A DNA stretch of 14,028 nucleotides from Candidatus Magasanikbacteria bacterium RIFCSPHIGHO2_01_FULL_41_23 (GTDB lineage Bacteria; Patescibacteria; ABY1; Magasanikbacterales; UBA922): contig MFPT01000007.1 of the NCBI GenBank assembly GCA_001782805.1, forward strand, positions 1 through 14,028. Reading direction: 5' to 3'. The notes beneath the pieces were generated by a model. The model searched no databases. It had not been told where the DNA came from and saw only the letters and a program-made list of their open reading frames with translations. Positions 12,434-14,028 of this stretch are shown here, one piece after another; position 1 is the stretch's first letter; the number at the start of each line of letters is the position of its first letter. A program made the translations under genes and the position numbers.

Positions 12434-13204
12434 ATGCTCACCGCCGCCACCATCAAACATCTGAACCAACTCCAACAAAAAAAATACCGCGCGGAATTTA
12501 AAGAGTTTATTGTTGAAGGAGTGAAGGGAGTAAAAGAAGCAATCGAATCAGACGCGGAAATTATTATCATAATCATTGACGGAAAATTGCGCGATGAACC
12601 GGAATTTCTTGAACTTGTAAAAATGGCTTCGGCACACGAAATCGCTTTTGATTTTTGCAGTCGCGCGGATATCGGAGAAATCAAAACCACGGACACCTTT
12701 CCCGGAGTTTTGGCAGTCGTCAGTTCGGCTGACATCGGACTTGACGAAATCGCGCGGGGCACGATTATCGCACTTGATGGGCTCAAAGATCCGGGAAATC
12801 TCGGCACAATTATTCGCACAGCGGATTGGTTTGGCGTGTCACGCTTAATTCTTGGGGAAGATACAGTTGATCCTTATAATCCCAAAGTCGTGCGCAGTAC
12901 AATGGGCTCAATTTTTCGCGTTGATATTTTTGAAAGCGTGGATTTGGCACATTCTTTGGATTGGCTCAAAAAAAAATATGGCTATCGCGTGATTGCGCTC
13001 ACTATGGATGGCGCGCCACTGCCACCAAGTATAGATTATCGCACCGCAGACAAAATTATTTTATTATTTGGCAGTGAATCGCACGGCATCAGTCCCAAAC
13101 TTGAAAAAATTATTGATTCTCGTTACACTATCCGTGGAAATAGTCAGGCCGAATCACTGAATGTCGCTGTCGCGGCCGGAATTACTCTTTCACGCATAAA
13201 ATAA
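12434..13204 (+). CDS. SpoU/TrmH family RNA 2'-O-methyltransferase
   Basis: The 256-residue protein has an N-terminal substrate-binding domain of the SpoU type (about 1-95, including FIVEGVKGVKEAI at 25-37) and a C-terminal SPOUT knot domain. The three SpoU motifs are clear: LDGLKDPGNLGTIIRTADWFG (114-134) with Asn122 and catalytic Arg128, LLFGSESHGIS (210-220) with Glu215, and RGNSQAESLNVAVAAGI (234-250). It would methylate a ribose 2'-OH of rRNA (RlmB-like) or tRNA using S-adenosylmethionine; the target is unresolved. A run of six isoleucines (43-48) lies in a predicted strand. It starts 2 nt after the glycosyltransferase stop and is probably co-transcribed with it. Confidence 0.92.
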   Translation: MLTAATIKHLNQLQQKKYRAEFKEFIVEGVKGVKEAIESDAEIIIIIIDGKLRDEPEFLELVKMASAHEIAFDFCSRADIGEIKTTDTFPGVLAVVSSADIGLDEIARGTIIALDGLKDPGNLGTIIRTADWFGVSRLILGEDTVDPYNPKVVRSTMGSIFRVDIFESVDLAHSLDWLKKKYGYRVIALTMDGAPLPPSIDYRTADKIILLFGSESHGISPKLEKIIDSRYTIRGNSQAESLNVAVAAGITLSRIK

Positions 13205-13208
13205 AAAT

Positions 13209-13970
13209 ATGGAAGATGAATCCGGATATCAGCCCGGTTCTCATGAACCAGTAAGAGAGCGGGAACCACGTATTCATGTTACTTTTTTCTTTTCCGCTCA
13301 CGACACTGCTGAGGATTTTGCCAAACTTGATCCGCTCATTAAAGCCGCGGATGTTTATATACCCGAAGCAAGTGGTTGGAATCAAGCTGATCTCGAAGAA
13401 ACGCAAAAAATTTCCCAAGGAGAAATTACACCAAAAGCCTTATCAAAACCAATTAGTGAACGTACTGCTAGTGATGTAGAAATTATATTACTTTACAATT
13501 CAAAAAAAGAAATCGCTTTTATAGACATTCCTGAGGATCATCGGCTTAACGATGGTGATGTTCCAATCCGTGATAATATAGACAGAGCCACAACTTCAAT
13601 TGAAGCTGGTCTTGGCTATGATATAGCCATATTTGAATTCGGAGAAGCAATAAAAAAATATGCAGCTTGGATGAAAGAGAAAGACGCCTATTTATCCAGT
13701 CGACTGCAAGAATTGTTACAGCAAATTCCAGAAAAATTTCCTGCCCTACGAACAAAAGATGACATACAAGTGGTGGTTCAACTTGGAGTATGCCATACAC
13801 CGGTGCGACATATGCTGTCTGAAGTTGATAATGTCAAAATGAAAACAAACGAAAAAGTTCAGATACTAACAGTTAAGGATGAAATCACACGGCGTATTAA
13901 TCAAGGTATGGAATGCTCACGCGAACTCATCGAGCAAGGCATAGCGGAAAATTTATTGATTAATATGTAA
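13209..13970 (+). CDS. Unrecognised 253-residue protein
   Basis: I do not recognise this protein with confidence. It has a charged N-terminus (1-21), then a probable alpha/beta fold: strand IHVTFFFSAHDT (22-33) with His31, strand ADVYIPEASGW (47-57) with Glu53, strand EIAFIDIPEDH (101-111) with Asp106, a helical stretch rich in charged residues (about 144-172) and strand VVVQLGVCHTPVRHML (188-203) with His196. The order of a strand-end His, a strand-end Glu and a late G-x-x-H strand loosely resembles the TraB/ChaN/EreA-like superfamily, but the classical GxxH...D motifs are not met, so this is only a hint. No signal peptide or membrane helix is visible. It begins 4 nt after the methyltransferase gene and probably ends that operon. 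Confidence 0.75.
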   Translation: MEDESGYQPGSHEPVREREPRIHVTFFFSAHDTAEDFAKLDPLIKAADVYIPEASGWNQADLEETQKISQGEITPKALSKPISERTASDVEIILLYNSKKEIAFIDIPEDHRLNDGDVPIRDNIDRATTSIEAGLGYDIAIFEFGEAIKKYAAWMKEKDAYLSSRLQELLQQIPEKFPALRTKDDIQVVVQLGVCHTPVRHMLSEVDNVKMKTNEKVQILTVKDEITRRINQGMECSRELIEQGIAENLLINM

Positions 13971-13987
13971 ATTAAACTAGCGTTGTA

Positions 13988-14025
13988 TACAGTCATGAAG
14001 TAAAATAATCATACTTCTAACTGTA
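13988..14025. repeat. Bulged hairpin downstream of the last gene
   Basis: TACAGT and GAAGTA (13988-14002) pair with TACTTC and ACTGTA (14012-14025), with a 3-nt against 2-nt internal bulge and a 9-nt AT-rich loop. No T-run follows before the window ends, so a terminator is not established. It may be the edge of a further element. Confidence 0.45.
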
Positions 14026-14028
14026 CCA

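Overview
The window looks like a chromosomal piece of a Patescibacteria (CPR) genome, probably from the Parcubacteria side. The grounds are short leaders, no Shine-Dalgarno signals, a small two-helix T4SS-pilin-like protein, a RhuM-family gene, and a streamlined suf cluster using SufU. TGA is used as a stop (for example in sufS and sufC), so the glycine-recoding Gracilibacteria/Absconditabacteria are unlikely. No rRNA, tRNA or CRISPR array was seen. The taxonomy is inference.

Region 1 (1-1704) is the most unusual part. Two minus-strand genes, a YhbP-like flavin-fold protein and a peptidase-E-like protein, lie between long imperfect palindromes. Read on the minus strand, each gene starts shortly after a TTAWGTG box and ends shortly before its exact complement, CACWTAAC. 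An attC-like hairpin follows. Two gene-less 'mini-units' with the same 11-nt core lie between the gene units. A tyrosine recombinase (1705-2517) is transcribed away from the array. This is the layout of an integron, but the recombinase lacks the extra segment typical of IntI.

Region 2 (1705-5937) holds the recombinase, sufS and sufU (tightly packed), then a 398-nt gene-free stretch with two large palindromes and a possible isolated attC-like site, then sufC, a SufT/MIP18-like gene and a ferredoxin with a C-x5-C pattern. SufB and SufD, the usual scaffold partners of SufC, are not in the window.

Region 3 (5938-7571) carries a type II (eukaryote-like) glutamine synthetase and a short RhuM-family gene. 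The latter has a near-consensus promoter whose -10 box is covered by a 12-bp perfect inverted repeat.

Region 4 (7572-11587, minus strand) is a probable operon: T4SS-pilin-like membrane protein, ClpB disaggregase, and a cytoplasmic clan GH-A-like hydrolase. Region 5 (11588-14028, plus strand) starts at a divergent promoter region with two adjacent palindromes. It continues with a WecG/TagA-type glycosyltransferase, a SpoU/TrmH rRNA or tRNA methyltransferase and an unrecognised protein.

Across the window every assigned start codon has T at position -1 (16 of 16), and ten read ATATG. Predicted transcription starts sit only about 1-25 nt upstream of the ATG. Together these suggest Shine-Dalgarno-independent initiation.
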